DNA from: Ophiosphaerella korrae | Lineage: Eukaryota; Ascomycota; Dothideomycetes; Pleosporales; Phaeosphaeriaceae | Assembly: GCA_028456385.1 (NCBI GenBank) | Contig: JALNQF010000056.1 | Location: 1-64,000 of the forward strand | Direction: 5' to 3' | DNA length: 64,000 nt | Shown here: in pieces, positions 44,912-56,302 of the stretch | How positions within the stretch are numbered: the first letter of the stretch is position 1 | How the letters are laid out: every line of letters starts with the position of its first letter | Notes under the pieces: model-generated | Seen by the model: the letters and a program-made list of their open reading frames with translations, nothing else | Database searches by the model: none | What the model was told of the DNA's origin: nothing | Program-made: the position numbers and the translations under genes

Positions 44912-47900
44912 ATGAATCTCTCCTTACTCTTGCGCCAGATATGGACTCTGGCTTGGAAAGATCTCTTAGTCATCCTGAATAGTAAACGACGCATCTTTAC
45001 CATCATTCGCGCTTTCACAATTCCCACCATCTTCGTCATTTATTTTGCCTTCATTATTCGGGTCTACTGGCCAAAGGAGACATACGGCATTGGCAAAGAA
45101 AGTACCATCAGACCCTTGGCTCAAGCTATTCGCGATGCGCCTGGCAATAGAAAAACCCTTGCTCTCTGCAACTACGGCTCAACTGGCGGAGACATCGACA
45201 AAGTCATCGACCTAGTGTCAAAAAAGGCGATGGGAACTGACGGCCAGATAATCCGAGTATTTCACAGCCCTGACGAGCTACTCACCACTTGTAAGGCATC
45301 CTTATCCTCGGTTACCACCTGCTATGGGGCAGCGGAATTCCACTCGTCTCCTAAAGAAGGTGGAATTTGGAACTATACTATTCGCGTAGACGGATCTCAT
45401 GGTTTCAAGATCAACGTCAGAAACAACGACAACGACGCAGAGATCTTCCCCATACCACTACAACATGCTGTCGATTCCGCTATTTCTGAGATCAGTACCG
45501 ATAGTGGTGCTCGAAAGTTGCCTGAGAACATCAAAGAATATCCGTACACGTCAGAAACGCAGGAGCAATGGGACAAGAAGCTTGTTACTGAGATCCAGAA
45601 TGCCAATACAAAATATATTGCTGTTGTTTGGTTGATTGGGTTTATTGGTCTATCCTACCAATTAGTAGGCGTCATGGCCAGAGAACGAGAGATGGGTATG
45701 GCTTCTTTGCTCGAATCCATGATGCCAAACCTCAACAGATGGGAGCCCCAAGTGGCGCGACTCCTGGGTCACTGGGTCGCATTTACCATTGTCAGTATGA
45801 CGATAATCAACAGCCTATATAAAGCTAATATGTATACCGTAGGTTTACTTCCCGTCCTGGGTCATTATAGCTGTCCTCGCCAAGATCGGACTCTTCCCAA
45901 AGACCAATCCAGCAATTCTGATAATATTTTACATCCTTACTGGATTTTCTCTGAACTCATTCTCTATACTTGGAGCATCCATCTTCAAACGAGCGCAGTT
46001 GAGTGGCATAACTGTCACTGTCGTTGCTATAGTCATGGGAGTTGCTGCACAGATATCGGCAAAAAGCCTCTCGACTGCCGCCGTCGTCATACTCAGCCTC
46101 TTGTTCACACCTATGACCTTCGTGTTTCATCAAATATGGCTCAGTCGTTGGGAGTATAGGCAGACATCACCAAATCTATTGGAAGCGGCACCCTGGGCCA
46201 CTTGGAGAGTACCAGGAATAGTTTTCTGGGTCTGTATGCTTGTACAGACTCTTGTCTATCCTATTTTGGCTGTGTGGGTAGAACGCTCTCTGTTCTACAC
46301 AAATTCACATGGTCGTAAGACTATATATGGCGATGGTGCACAACCAATTGTGTTATCGAACTTTACTAAGCACTACTCTCCAAACTGGTGGTTCCGTTTG
46401 ATAACACCCAAGTTCGGCATAAAAAAACCTGTGGTTCAGGCTGTCAATAATGTGTCGTTAGCCCCAATGAAGGGACAAATTATGTGCCTTGTTGGTGCAA
46501 ATGGTTAGTCTGGTTCTTTAAGAAAACTGTAAAACACCTCTCAATTATCATGCTGACCTTTGGTTAGGATGCGGAAAGTCCACTACATTGAACGCCATAG
46601 CCGGTTTGGGTGATGTCACGAATGGTTCCATTACTGTGAATGGAACGGGAGGCATTGGCATTTGTCCACAAAAGAATGTTCTGTGGGAGCATTTGACTGT
46701 TGCACAGCACGCTAAGATTTTCAATCGTATAAAGTCGACGACGATCAGCCCGACTGCTGACGCTGATGTCAGCCAATTGATATACGATTGCGGTCTCACA
46801 CATAAGATCCAAGCCATGTCCAAGACACTCTCAGGAGGCCAGAAGCGCAAGCTCCAACTCGTATTGATGATGACGGGGGGCAGTCAAGTTTGTTGCGTTG
46901 ATGAAGTATCTGGAGGATTAGACCCACTATCTCGCAGAAAGATCTGGGACATTATGCTTGCTGCTCGTGGCACCCGAACGATTGTTTTGACCACTCACTT
47001 CTTAGACGAGGCCGAGTTTCTAGCTGATCATATGGTCATCATGCACAGAGGATCTATGGTAGCAGAGGGTTCGGTATCTGAGCTCAAAAGCAAACTAGGC
47101 GATGGATATCGTTTCCGCTTCCTTCATGGTGCCGGGTATAGCGAACTACCTGATCTCGAAGATCTCTTCCTTGGAGACCATAAAGATTGCCTCTTCGATC
47201 AAACCATCTTCACCGTTCAGGATGACCGCCGTTCTATGCGTATCATCAAGGAACTCGAAAGCCGAGGCATCAAGGGTTATCAAGTCACAGGGCCTACCAT
47301 AGAAGAGGTCTTTATGAAGCTTGCTGAAGACCCTGAGGTTTCCTTTGTTCCAACAAAAAAGTCAAGGATTCAGCGCGATGTCAGCCCTGTACCTTCGAAC
47401 ACAAACAAAAAGCAGACAAAAGCCTCCACTGCTGAAGTAGAAGACAACACTCTCATGTCCGGCAGACCGGTTACCTTTGTACAACAATCCTGGATCTTTT
47501 TTCAAAAGAGGATTACCGTTCTGAAACGCAACTACTTACCCTATACATTTGCATTTCTTATTCCAATCATTGCGGCCGCCTGTATTTCCATTCTATTGAA
47601 GGGTAATGTCCACCCAGGTTGTTCGCCACGCCAACAATCTGCAGAGGCTAGTCTTGAAACACTAAGCAAGAAAGATGATTACAAGCCACTTCTTGTTGTA
47701 GGGCCAGCTAGCGCTCTAGCAAACGTCAATTTCACTGCCTTTTCGAGCATGTTGCCCCAACAATTCGGAGGAGCCTCATCCTCTTTAAGTTCGTTACAAG
47801 ATTATGTGAAAGTCGTCAACACGATCGATGAGTACCACGCATATATTAGCACAAACTTCAGCAAAGTCACTCCTGGTGGATTTTTCCTTGGAGATGAGCC

Positions 47901-50050
47901 AGTGTTCAGCTTCTATTCGAATCTTGGTTTCCTTGGCTTGTATTCTGCGATCTTTACGCAAAATGCGGCTAATATTTTGCTAACAAATACTACTATTGTG
48001 ACGAGCTTTAAGTGAGTTGTTTAGACAATTGGCGTAACTAATTCTAATCTCCTGTAGGTCTTTCAATATCTCGTGGCCAGACAGTGCTACAGACCAGCTC
48101 CAGTTCATCTTCTACTTCGGCCTAATTATGAGCTGTTACCCAGCGTTTTTTGCTCTATACCCTACGAGAGAGCGCCGGCTAAATATTCGAGCCTTGCAAT
48201 ACAGTAATGGAGCGCGCCCATTTCCACTCTGGTAAGCTTAGCGTATACCAATCTGTGTAATATCTACTCATATCATCACAGGCTTGCACACCTGTGTTTC
48301 GATTGGCTCAACGTTCTTGTTACAAGCGCGGTCATAATTATAATTCTCGTTGGGTCTGCGCCCAACAATTGGTGGTATATTGGGTACTTGTTTGTCGTAC
48401 TCTTCTTATACGGTCTAAGCTCTTTGCTTTACGCGTATATGGTATCTCTCGTTGCTAAATCTCAACTATCCGCGTTTGCTATTGCAGCAGGATCTCAAGC
48501 GTAAGTTGCTTTTTGTTTCCTTGCAAAATATATGACTAATATCACCTAGCTTTTTGCTTTTGATGTACTTCACAGGCGTCATGAATATGCAGTCCAACCT
48601 TCCAGCACATAAAGTCGACACTGCGATCAAGATTTTCAACTTTACGTTTACACTCATTTCTCCAAGCGCCAATCTTGCCCGCGCTCTCATTGTCTCAATG
48701 AACCTCTTCTCATCCTTATGCCGCGGTAACCCACCAACGCAGGCCACATACCCTGGCGAGATCACCCTTTACGGTGGGCCGATTCTCTATTTAATTGGTC
48801 AAGCTCTATTCCTCTTCCTAATTCTTATGGCTGTCGACCACAAGTGGGCTACCACTTGGTTCAACAAAACTAAACCTGTGCCAGACTCTGAAGACCGACC
48901 AAGTCGCGAGCCAGAGGTCTCGGAAGAAATACAACGGACTGCGGCTGCTACCGATGGCCTTCGTCTTCAGCATCTGACACGTACTTTCAAGCATAGTAAT
49001 GGTGGCGTTATGACAGCGGTGGATGACCTAACCTTCGGCATTAAGAAAGGTGAAGTCTTTGCTATTGTAGGTCCGAACGGGGCTGGCAAGTCTAGTACCA
49101 TAAATATGCTGCGTGGCGAGATAAATCCTTCACAAAAAGGGGGCTCCATTCACCTTGGAGACATCGACGTAATGAACGACCGCCGCACCGCGCGTGCCCG
49201 CCTAGGCGTATGTCCGCAATTCGACGCTGTTGATCAAATGACAGTTCTTGAGCATCTAGAGTTCTACGCTGGCATCCGAGGCGTACCTCACCCCAAGAAC
49301 AACGCAACACAGATTGTACGCGCCGTAGGTCTAGAACGCTTCGCAACATCCATGGCATCGAAGCTCTCAGGTGGTAACAAGCGCAAACTCAGCCTCGGCA
49401 TCGCACTCATCGGTAATCCAGAGCTGGTCCTTCTCGACGAACCAAGCAGCGGCATGGATCCCCTCGCGAAACGCACCATGTGGAAAACTCTAGCAGAATT
49501 CGTGCCTGGCAGAAGTGTCTTGCTCACTACGCACAGTATGGAGGAGGCTGATTGCTTAGCAGACAGAGTTGGTGTACTGGCACAGAGACTGCTGGACGTG
49601 GGGACAACGGACCATTTACGAAACAAGCATGGATATGGCTTCCATTTACAGTTGATATGTAAATCGGCACCGCATACGACGGCGGGCGAAATCGACGCAG
49701 TGAAGAAGTGGCTTGAGGAACGTATTCCAGGCGCAAAGGAAGAAGGATACTCGTACCATGGCCAGATTCGGTATAATGTTCCAGCACATGAGAATGCTGT
49801 AGAGTCAGGCACAGTTCCAATGGCCGATGAGGAGTTGTCGGTTGGGAGGCTCTTCGTGCTTCTTGAAGAGAACAAGGCAGCGCTTGGCCTGGAGTTCTAC
49901 AGTGTCATGCCGACTACGTTTGACGAGGTCTTTTTAAAAGTCATGCAGAAAAACAACGTGGGCGAGGAGTCGGCACCTGCTATAAAGAAGGACTGGAAGT
50001 ATTGGGTGAAGACAGTTGGGAAAGTGATGCTTCCTTTTGTGTTTATTTAA
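44912..50050 (+). CDS. Full-size ABCA-type ABC transporter (probable lipid transporter)
   Basis: Six exons: 44912-45790, 45843-46503, 46568-48011, 48058-48231, 48282-48500 and 48550-50050; introns 46-64 nt. Total 1,625 aa in one frame. Layout is TMD1-NBD1-TMD2-NBD2. TM1 is at about 30-55 (IIRAFTIPTIFVIYFAFIIRV), followed by a large luminal loop and then five further helices, the ABCA pattern. NBD1: Walker A GANGCGKST (about 512), signature LSGGQKRK, Walker B CCVDEVSGGLD. NBD2: Walker A GPNGAGKSS (about 1300), signature LSGGNKRK, Walker B LVLLDEPSSGMD. After each signature the H-loop is present (TTHFLDEAEFLADH; TTHSMEEADCLADR). The post-NBD regulatory segments of the ABCA class are visible (F-x-x-x-LP-like). 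ABCA proteins move phospholipids or sterols. The first intron uses a GTCAGT donor, chosen because it alone restores frame into 'VYFPSWVII'. Intactness of both ATP sites suggests a functional transporter. Confidence 0.9.
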
Positions 50051-50267
50051 AGGAGGTTCGGGCTGCTATGTGATATATTTGGACATTGTAATATTCTTCG
50101 CTCTTTGTAATATAGTTGCAATACCCACTCTTAATGCATCGAATTGTCTGAATGTTCAACTTTGAATAACGAGGGTATTCAATAAAACATGACGGTTAAT
50201 ATTTAGAGCAGAAGTTTCAACGTATACTGCAGTACTCCATCCAATGCACAGACCTCATATCCAACAT

Positions 50268-50712
50268 TCACAACTTCGTCCTTGGATCCACACCAAGAGC
50301 CTTCCTCTGCTCCATTATGTACCCACTAGCGACCGGACTCCAGCCTTGGCTCGCAATCTGTGGTATGGGGAACGGTGGCTTCTTGAGGTTTTGTGTGAAG
50401 AAGACGGGGTGACGCGTGGCACTATCATAGAAGGTAGGTGGTTGGTAAGGGGTGTGATTTTGAGGGTTGTGGAGAGTAGGCATGGCTTCAATTTGGGACC
50501 GAGGTCTGGATATATTCGTGTGGGGTGCTAAAGCTTGTGGACTGGTGGGTTGCAGAGGTTGAGCAGCTTCATGCGCCGCGCGGCGCTGTTGGTGCACATA
50601 GGTTGGAAGGGCAGCTTGTTGCGCAGGCTATAGATACATGGTAAGAGATTGGACAATACAGAGTTCATATACACCGTACCTTTGGCCGCGTTGGCTGCGA
50701 CCCTGGAAACAT
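50268..50712 (-). CDS. Small proline/glutamine-rich protein, unrecognised (130 aa, two exons)
   Basis: Exon 1 is 50712-50680 (11 codons, MFPGSQPTRPK). Exon 2 is 50627-50268. The 52-nt intron (GTACGG..TAG) is phase 0 and gives an ATG start that the single-exon frame (which begins with GTG) lacks. The protein is rich in Pro, Gln and His in its first 75 residues. It ends with a more ordered segment, 'YDSATRHPVFFTQNLKKPPFPIPQIASQGWSPVASGYIMEQRKALGVDP' in nature (aromatic, few charges), which looks conserved. No domain recognised. A MITE-like element begins 99 bp upstream of the ATG. The neighbouring ABCA gene converges on it. Confidence 0.55.
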
Positions 50713-50810
50713 ATTTAAATGCACGTGTAATGTAGATTTGAGCTCCTGCTCATATGATACGGTGCAGTTGCGGTTGTTCCGCAGTCGTTGCGAACCTCGG
50801 CACTGGCAAG

Positions 50811-51028
50811 CTCTCAGTCAACCGGAAAAGTCGGTCGTTGGCCTCTTGAAAGGTAGCAGCCAGAAGCTACTTACGCCATAAAAAATACATTTTTAAGATA
50901 CCTATAAGTATAGCTAAAGTAACCTAAGACTCTTACTTGAATTATTTAGTAGTATATTATCTATTGTGTATGTCTAGCATCGATACAAGGAGAGCCATTT
51001 TCCTATTTTTTTTTTGGTTTACCAAGAG
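50811..51028. mobile_element. MITE-like inverted-repeat element, copy 3
   Basis: 218 bp. The left end is CTCTCAGTCAACCGGAAAAG, and the reverse complement of the right end begins CTCTTGGTAAACCAAAAAAA. The interior shares GTAGCAGCCAGAAG, TATAAGTATAG and TTATTTAGTAGTATA with copy 1 and TATTATCTATTGTGTATG with copy 2. It lies between the divergent starts of the 130-aa gene (50712) and the twin-ABC ATPase (51165). Confidence 0.7.
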
Positions 51029-51164
51029 GCGAGACGTCATTTGTTAGCGGAGACGGACACAGCTCCGAACTGTAATTCCTCTTACGGCCGGCCAAAGAAC
51101 GTGACGTGACGATGGAGGAGGGTGATTTATCGCAATGTGAGCAGACATCCAACAAACCTTCAAC

Positions 51165-53162
51165 ATGCGAAGAACACAGCCGCTCTTCTTCGCAGCTTCG
51201 AGACATTCAAGGTTCCAAGCTGCACTGAAACTCTATTCCGACCCCATCGTCAAAATCACCAATGGCACTTTCTATCGCCAACATCCCTCCTCGAAACCAA
51301 CATCCAGCCAAGATGCTACTCCGAATCTGCCATTGTTTCCCAATTCGAGTCTATCCCTTCCATCATTCTCAACTCCAAACCAACACTGGGCCATCCTCTC
51401 CCCCTCATCAGCAATCCGGACTGCATTCCTTCAGATCCTGCGCGGCCAACTACTCTGCTTTCCACCCACAGCTCGCACATACCCCTATCTCCTCTCCCCA
51501 GAAGTCGCGAACCAGAGCCCCAAGCTCCGGTACCCAGAGCGAGCAATTGAGTATGTAGGCTTCGACGTGGAGCGCAAACTTGGCGGCGCATACCTCTCTG
51601 CACGCTATGAGTCTCTCAAAGAAGATACAGACTTCACGCTCCAGCGCTATCTAACCGGCATTGTAACTATGAACCCAGGCAAGGAAGAACTAAAAGCCAA
51701 ACTCATTGACGAGGCCATCATGCGCAAGGTTATGAATGATCTAGAGCTAGAGCGCTTCCTGGAAAAGCCAGTTGCCATGCTCAGCAATGGGCAGAGTCGG
51801 CGCGCAAGAATTGGAAAGGCCCTTCTGACACAGCCTCTTGTACTGTGCCTGGATGCGCCGTTCATCGGCCTGGATCCTATTGTCATCAAGCATATCTCCA
51901 AAGTGCTCCATGCGCTCGCCGAAGCAAATGCCCCTAGGATTGTGCTAAGTTTGAGGCCGCAGGACACGGTTCCGGAATGGATCACGCATCTAGTATATGT
52001 GGGCAACGACGGGAAAGTCGATGCTCAGGGACGCAAAGAAGACGTATTTAGGCAATTAAAAGAACAGTACAAGGAGATTGAGGACCTGGCTACCACGAGT
52101 GACAAACTGAGCGTAAAGGCCATGGAACTGAGGGAAGTCGGTCACCATCTCTCTCAAAGCGGGAGCTTTGAAATGACAACCTCGTCCAAGCCATACAACA
52201 CGTCCCTTCTCAGCCGGGACGGCTACACGCAAATCGACACCACGTCCGTCCCTGTCGGCGTACCCGTAATTCAGATGGAGGGTGTCCGCATCGCCTACGG
52301 CTCCAACTCCATCCTCGGAAACTGGACCACAACCTCGCCCCAAGGCCTCAACCTCACTATTCGACGCGGCCAACGCTGGGGCATATTCGGCGCCAACGGC
52401 TCCGGCAAAACGACCCTCCTAAGCCTCGTAACAAGCGACCACCCCCAAACCTACTCCCAAAACATCAAACTCTTCCAACGCTCGCGCCTCCCCGAAGCCG
52501 GCGTCCCCGGCATCACCATCTTCGACCTCCAAGCACGCATGGGCCACGCCAGCCCCGAAATCCACGCCCTTTTCCCCAAGGCCCTCAGCGTGCGCCGCGC
52601 CCTCGAAAGTGCCTGGAGCGACACCCCCATCATGCCGCCGCGCCTCGACGCAGACGCCATGCAGCGCATCGACGCGAGCCTCGCATGGTTCAACAGCGAA
52701 CTGAATCCCGCGCCGCACACCACGGCCAACGAATCTGACGCCACGGCATGGGCGGCAACCACCTTGTTCGGCGAACTATCTTTCTCCGCGCAGCGCGTAC
52801 TACTCTTCCTGCGCGCCACCATTCGCAATCCCGACATCGTCATCCTCGACGAGGCGTTTTCCGCCATGGACGACGCCGCGCGCGACAAGTGTCTGCTGTT
52901 CCTGAGCCGCGGGCAGGCCATGACCCTGCGGTACTCGGGTGCCGGGCCTACGCCTGTGCCGTGGGGCGGCCGTGTCGTGGTGCCGGGCTTGCTGGAGAGC
53001 CAGGCGCTGCTGTGCGTGAGTCATAGTCGGTTGGAGGTTCCTGGGTGTGTGCGCGACTGGATTTGTCTTCCGGAGGCGGGGATGGGGGCGCCGAGGGTGG
53101 GGAGGTGGGAGGGGCCTGTGGAATTGGATGGGAGGCGGTGGAACGAGATCTGGGAGTTGTAG
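51165..53162 (+). CDS. Soluble twin ABC ATPase, YDR061W/ModF-like
   Basis: Single exon, 665 aa, with no membrane segments and two ABC domains. The first domain lacks a Walker A ('AILSPSSAIRTAFLQIL' stands where G-x-x-x-x-G-K-S/T should be). It keeps the signature 'LSNGQSRRARIGKALL' and has a Walker B 'LVLCLDAPFIGLD' in which the catalytic Glu is replaced by Ala. The second domain has an intact P-loop GANGSGKTT (about residue 408) and Walker B 'IVILDEAFSAMDD', with a divergent signature 'LSFSAQRVLLFLRA'. Asymmetry of this kind is typical of twin ABC ATPases such as yeast Ydr061w. The N-terminus (MRRTQPLFFAASRHSRFQAAL) is Arg/Ser/Ala-rich without acidic residues, compatible with a mitochondrial presequence. 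Cellular role unknown. Start ATG 51165 is the first in frame. Confidence 0.85.
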   Translation: MRRTQPLFFAASRHSRFQAALKLYSDPIVKITNGTFYRQHPSSKPTSSQDATPNLPLFPNSSLSLPSFSTPNQHWAILSPSSAIRTAFLQILRGQLLCFPPTARTYPYLLSPEVANQSPKLRYPERAIEYVGFDVERKLGGAYLSARYESLKEDTDFTLQRYLTGIVTMNPGKEELKAKLIDEAIMRKVMNDLELERFLEKPVAMLSNGQSRRARIGKALLTQPLVLCLDAPFIGLDPIVIKHISKVLHALAEANAPRIVLSLRPQDTVPEWITHLVYVGNDGKVDAQGRKEDVFRQLKEQYKEIEDLATTSDKLSVKAMELREVGHHLSQSGSFEMTTSSKPYNTSLLSRDGYTQIDTTSVPVGVPVIQMEGVRIAYGSNSILGNWTTTSPQGLNLTIRRGQRWGIFGANGSGKTTLLSLVTSDHPQTYSQNIKLFQRSRLPEAGVPGITIFDLQARMGHASPEIHALFPKALSVRRALESAWSDTPIMPPRLDADAMQRIDASLAWFNSELNPAPHTTANESDATAWAATTLFGELSFSAQRVLLFLRATIRNPDIVILDEAFSAMDDAARDKCLLFLSRGQAMTLRYSGAGPTPVPWGGRVVVPGLLESQALLCVSHSRLEVPGCVRDWICLPEAGMGAPRVGRWEGPVELDGRRWNEIWEL

Positions 53163-54046
53163 GGGGGTGGGTATAGGTGTACTGCCTGCTGTGCGTTCGG
53201 AGTGGGCGGCTGCGAGTGATGAATTAAGGTGGAATAAGCAAACTTGCATGTCCTACTTAGCATCTGTCAGTTGTAAGTGTGCAAGTATGGAGCATAGTTA
53301 TATGGAGGTTTCAAAGCGATGTTTGTGAACCTTTCAATTTCATCTCACAGATTGGTTCTGGGCATAACATTTGCTCCATCAAATCCTCGACAGTCATCGA
53401 AACGGCAGGACTTGCACTAGCAAAAAGATGCGACTCAATCAAAAATTGAGCCTTACAGTACGCACAAACATGACCAAGCAATCAACTAAATCAAGGAAGA
53501 AAAAAACCCAACGATCCATATTTGCTCGAATTATGTACGCCGAAGAGAATTAACCAGATCCCTTCGGTCCCATTCAAACCCAAACTCCGTCCAAAGCGCA
53601 AATCCAGCATTGCAGCAGGTCTGAATTCCCGTACCAGAGCCATATTACACATAACGTGAAGTCATGTTGCAGGTCTTACACCGACTCGCGTACCCATCCT
53701 CCACCGAAAGTCAGATGAAAAAGACCATAATAGCAGACATCTAGTACAGTTGACCGAGCTACGTAGCAAAAGTCATATGAAATGAATGGAAATGAGTTTC
53801 AAGAGGTGAAATTAAAAAAGAAAAACAAAAAAAAAAAACAAAGAGCATTCCAAACAAAATCAAACATGATATAAAAGGAAAAGGTAGAAGAAATATCTCG
53901 CTGACCATTGGACGAAAGCCGCTCAGAAAACTAGGCAAACAAACCCTCATGTTGCAGTCTCCGTGATCGTACATTCGCAAGTGGTATCATATCATCGTTA
54001 ATCGTATCCGGTAGATTATATAGGTGTTTCAAGAAGGGTGAAGTAT
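53163..54046. other. Intergenic between convergent genes
   Basis: About 0.88 kb, A-rich around 53800-53840. No coding family. It is the 3' flank of both the twin-ABC ATPase and PPS1. Confidence 0.5.
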
Positions 54047-56302
54047 TTACTTCGAATAGGGCTTGTTCATCAACGCGATCTCGCGCGAAACAGTGGCCCA
54101 CTCAAGCTCGCGGCGAAGTGGTTCGTTGCGACGCTGACACTGGAACTCCTCCCATTTGAGAAGTTCGTACGTAAATCGAAGATGCGGCTGGATTATTACG
54201 TTCAAGCGCCTGGCTCGGACAAAGCAGCTGCAGCTCGTTAGTATCATCATACCAATGGACTATATTGAACCTACTATGCGCGTGGAAAGGACAAGCCAAT
54301 CTCATTCATAACTTCAGCAATACAAATCGTTGCAGAACGTGATACACCCACTCGACAATGAACGAGAGTGGCTCCTCCGTCACGCTTTCCAGCTTCTATC
54401 TAATGTTAGTGGATACATCAGAGCAGATTGACACGACAACCTACCAATAAATCCCAAGCACCGCTCGAATTCAGCCCAAAGCGGATCAACACCATTGTCC
54501 TGGACTCGATCAACCATCATCAAGTTGGCAGCAGGCCAATTGAGTTTCTTCTTCAGGTCATCTGGCCAAGAAATCGCTTCTCCAACACTCAGAACTCGAG
54601 TAATACCTAGCTCTCGGAGTAGCTCTGGATTGTTTGCGTGCCCTAGATTTCCAAGGTACATATACGGCAATATCCTGCTCGGTAAACTACCGTCTAGTTT
54701 CGAAAGCCACTTGGGTTCGGGGATGTTGAAGACACTTTGGCTGAAATGAGGGGAGGCCTCAAGAATACGGGGCTGGATAGCCGTCAAAAGTGCAACGTCC
54801 GATGGATAAGCAAAGAAGTTCCGGCCCTTGTCACGATGCATTTGTATCCAAGCATCATGCACTGGAAGGCCTTCGGCGTACATGAAGTATGCCAATGCGA
54901 GAAGCGTAGTCTCAGTATAGCCATCTGTGCAATGAATCAAAAATTTTCGAGGTGTAGCGACATCGTCAAGTTCGATAGCTTCATCATCGTCTGATTTTCT
55001 TCGTTTGGCTCGCCTGACTTCTTGCGGATTCGCTAACTCGTACATCCATTTACACATCTCCATCAGACCGTCAATTTCAGAGTGCGACCAGGTAGGAGGC
55101 ATAATACTGCCAGAAGATGGGAATTCCATGTGCAACGCGTATTTGCGATTACTTTTTTCCAACCCCATTCGTAGCGCTCGTAGCGATCGCGATTCTGGTA
55201 CATGAGCAAGGTCAGTCGCTTCGATAAGCATATCGTAAGCGTCTTCGCCTACGCAATTAGGATTCAGGTTGGTATCGGGAGTAGGTCCTAAGAAAACATT
55301 GTTGCTTATTTCTGAAGCTTTTGACATTTTGCACATCTCAAAACGCTCCCAGTAAACTATCTTTGTATTAGCCAAGCAGTCCCCAGATAAATCAAAGCAT
55401 GGACTTACAGAAATCAACAACTTTTCCTGTCATAGTTCCTGCCGAGTCTATCGCAACCAATTCTGGATATTTTCTCTGCACAACATTGAAAGAATCTTTG
55501 CAAGTTAGCACTATTCATCGATACGCAAAACCCAACACTGACCCGAAAGCATAAACGTGTTAAAAGTACAATGGTGAAGCCCATTCCTTTTCTCGAACAG
55601 CCTTTGAGCTTTGGAAATCCGCTGTGCTAGAGCAATTGTCTCACTTGGGTCCGTCTTCTGGTCGCCATACACCACTATGTCCGACACTGTGGCCATCTTG
55701 CACGCCTGTATCTGAAAATTGCGCACAGAGAAGCCATCTTTTGGATCGCACTCAATAAAGCTGGGCGGACTGGATGAAGATGAAGGTCGCTCGAGTAGTT
55801 CGTCTGGAGCGATGGCGCCTTTCAACTTGGATGAATTGAGGTTGCCACCGGTTTTGACCACTGTGATACTGCGAAGGCACTCAGGCACCCTGCGCATGCT
55901 CCTTCGACGAGAAGAGAAAAAAGCCAGCTGAATCTGATTCTCGGGATGGAGGCCATGCATCCATGGAAACACTTGCTCGGGATTTGGCAGTGGTTGGGTT
56001 GCCATGTGCTCGAGTGCCTCAGCCATGCGGTCTGCAGTGATGGTGTAGACGGGTGGATCATCCGAGTAGGTCCTGCAATCATCTGCGGGCGGAAAGATGA
56101 TTGATGACGTCTCAACGAGGCTGTCCTGACGGGGCGGCGAGGCCGGAGGGGTGGCAGGAAGGCCACCTGGCGAGCATACTGGAATGTGCTTGTTGGGGAC
56201 GGCAGTAGGAGTACCACGAGTCGCAGTATTAAGGGACAGTTGCGGTGGAGGCGTGGTGGAGCGAGTAGGAATCGGCAGGACCCTAGCCACAGCCGCAGTC
56301 AT
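54047..56302 (-). CDS. PPS1: Dual-specificity protein phosphatase Pps1
   Basis: Five exons: 56302-55543, 55495-55409, 55356-54445, 54395-54275 and 54227-54047 (introns 47-52 nt), totalling 686 aa with all phases consistent. The N-terminal ~110 residues are Pro/Ser/Thr-rich. The middle (from about 75) carries the Pps1-specific region (PVYTITADRMAEALEHM, RSITVVKTGGNLN). It includes a phosphatase-like loop 'IHCTDGYTETTLLALAY' lacking the Arg of HCx5R. The C-terminal domain holds the active site 'LVHCRVGVSRSATICIAEVM' (HC-x5-R intact, about residue 598) and ends 'RARRLNVIIQPHLRFTYELL'. Pps1 dephosphorylates Tyr/Ser/Thr and acts in S-phase/checkpoint control in yeast. The ATG at 56302 is chosen because the longer open frame begins with GTG. 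The acceptor 'GATAG' of intron 2 gives KVVDFFYWERFEM; other acceptors break the frame. Confidence 0.88.
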
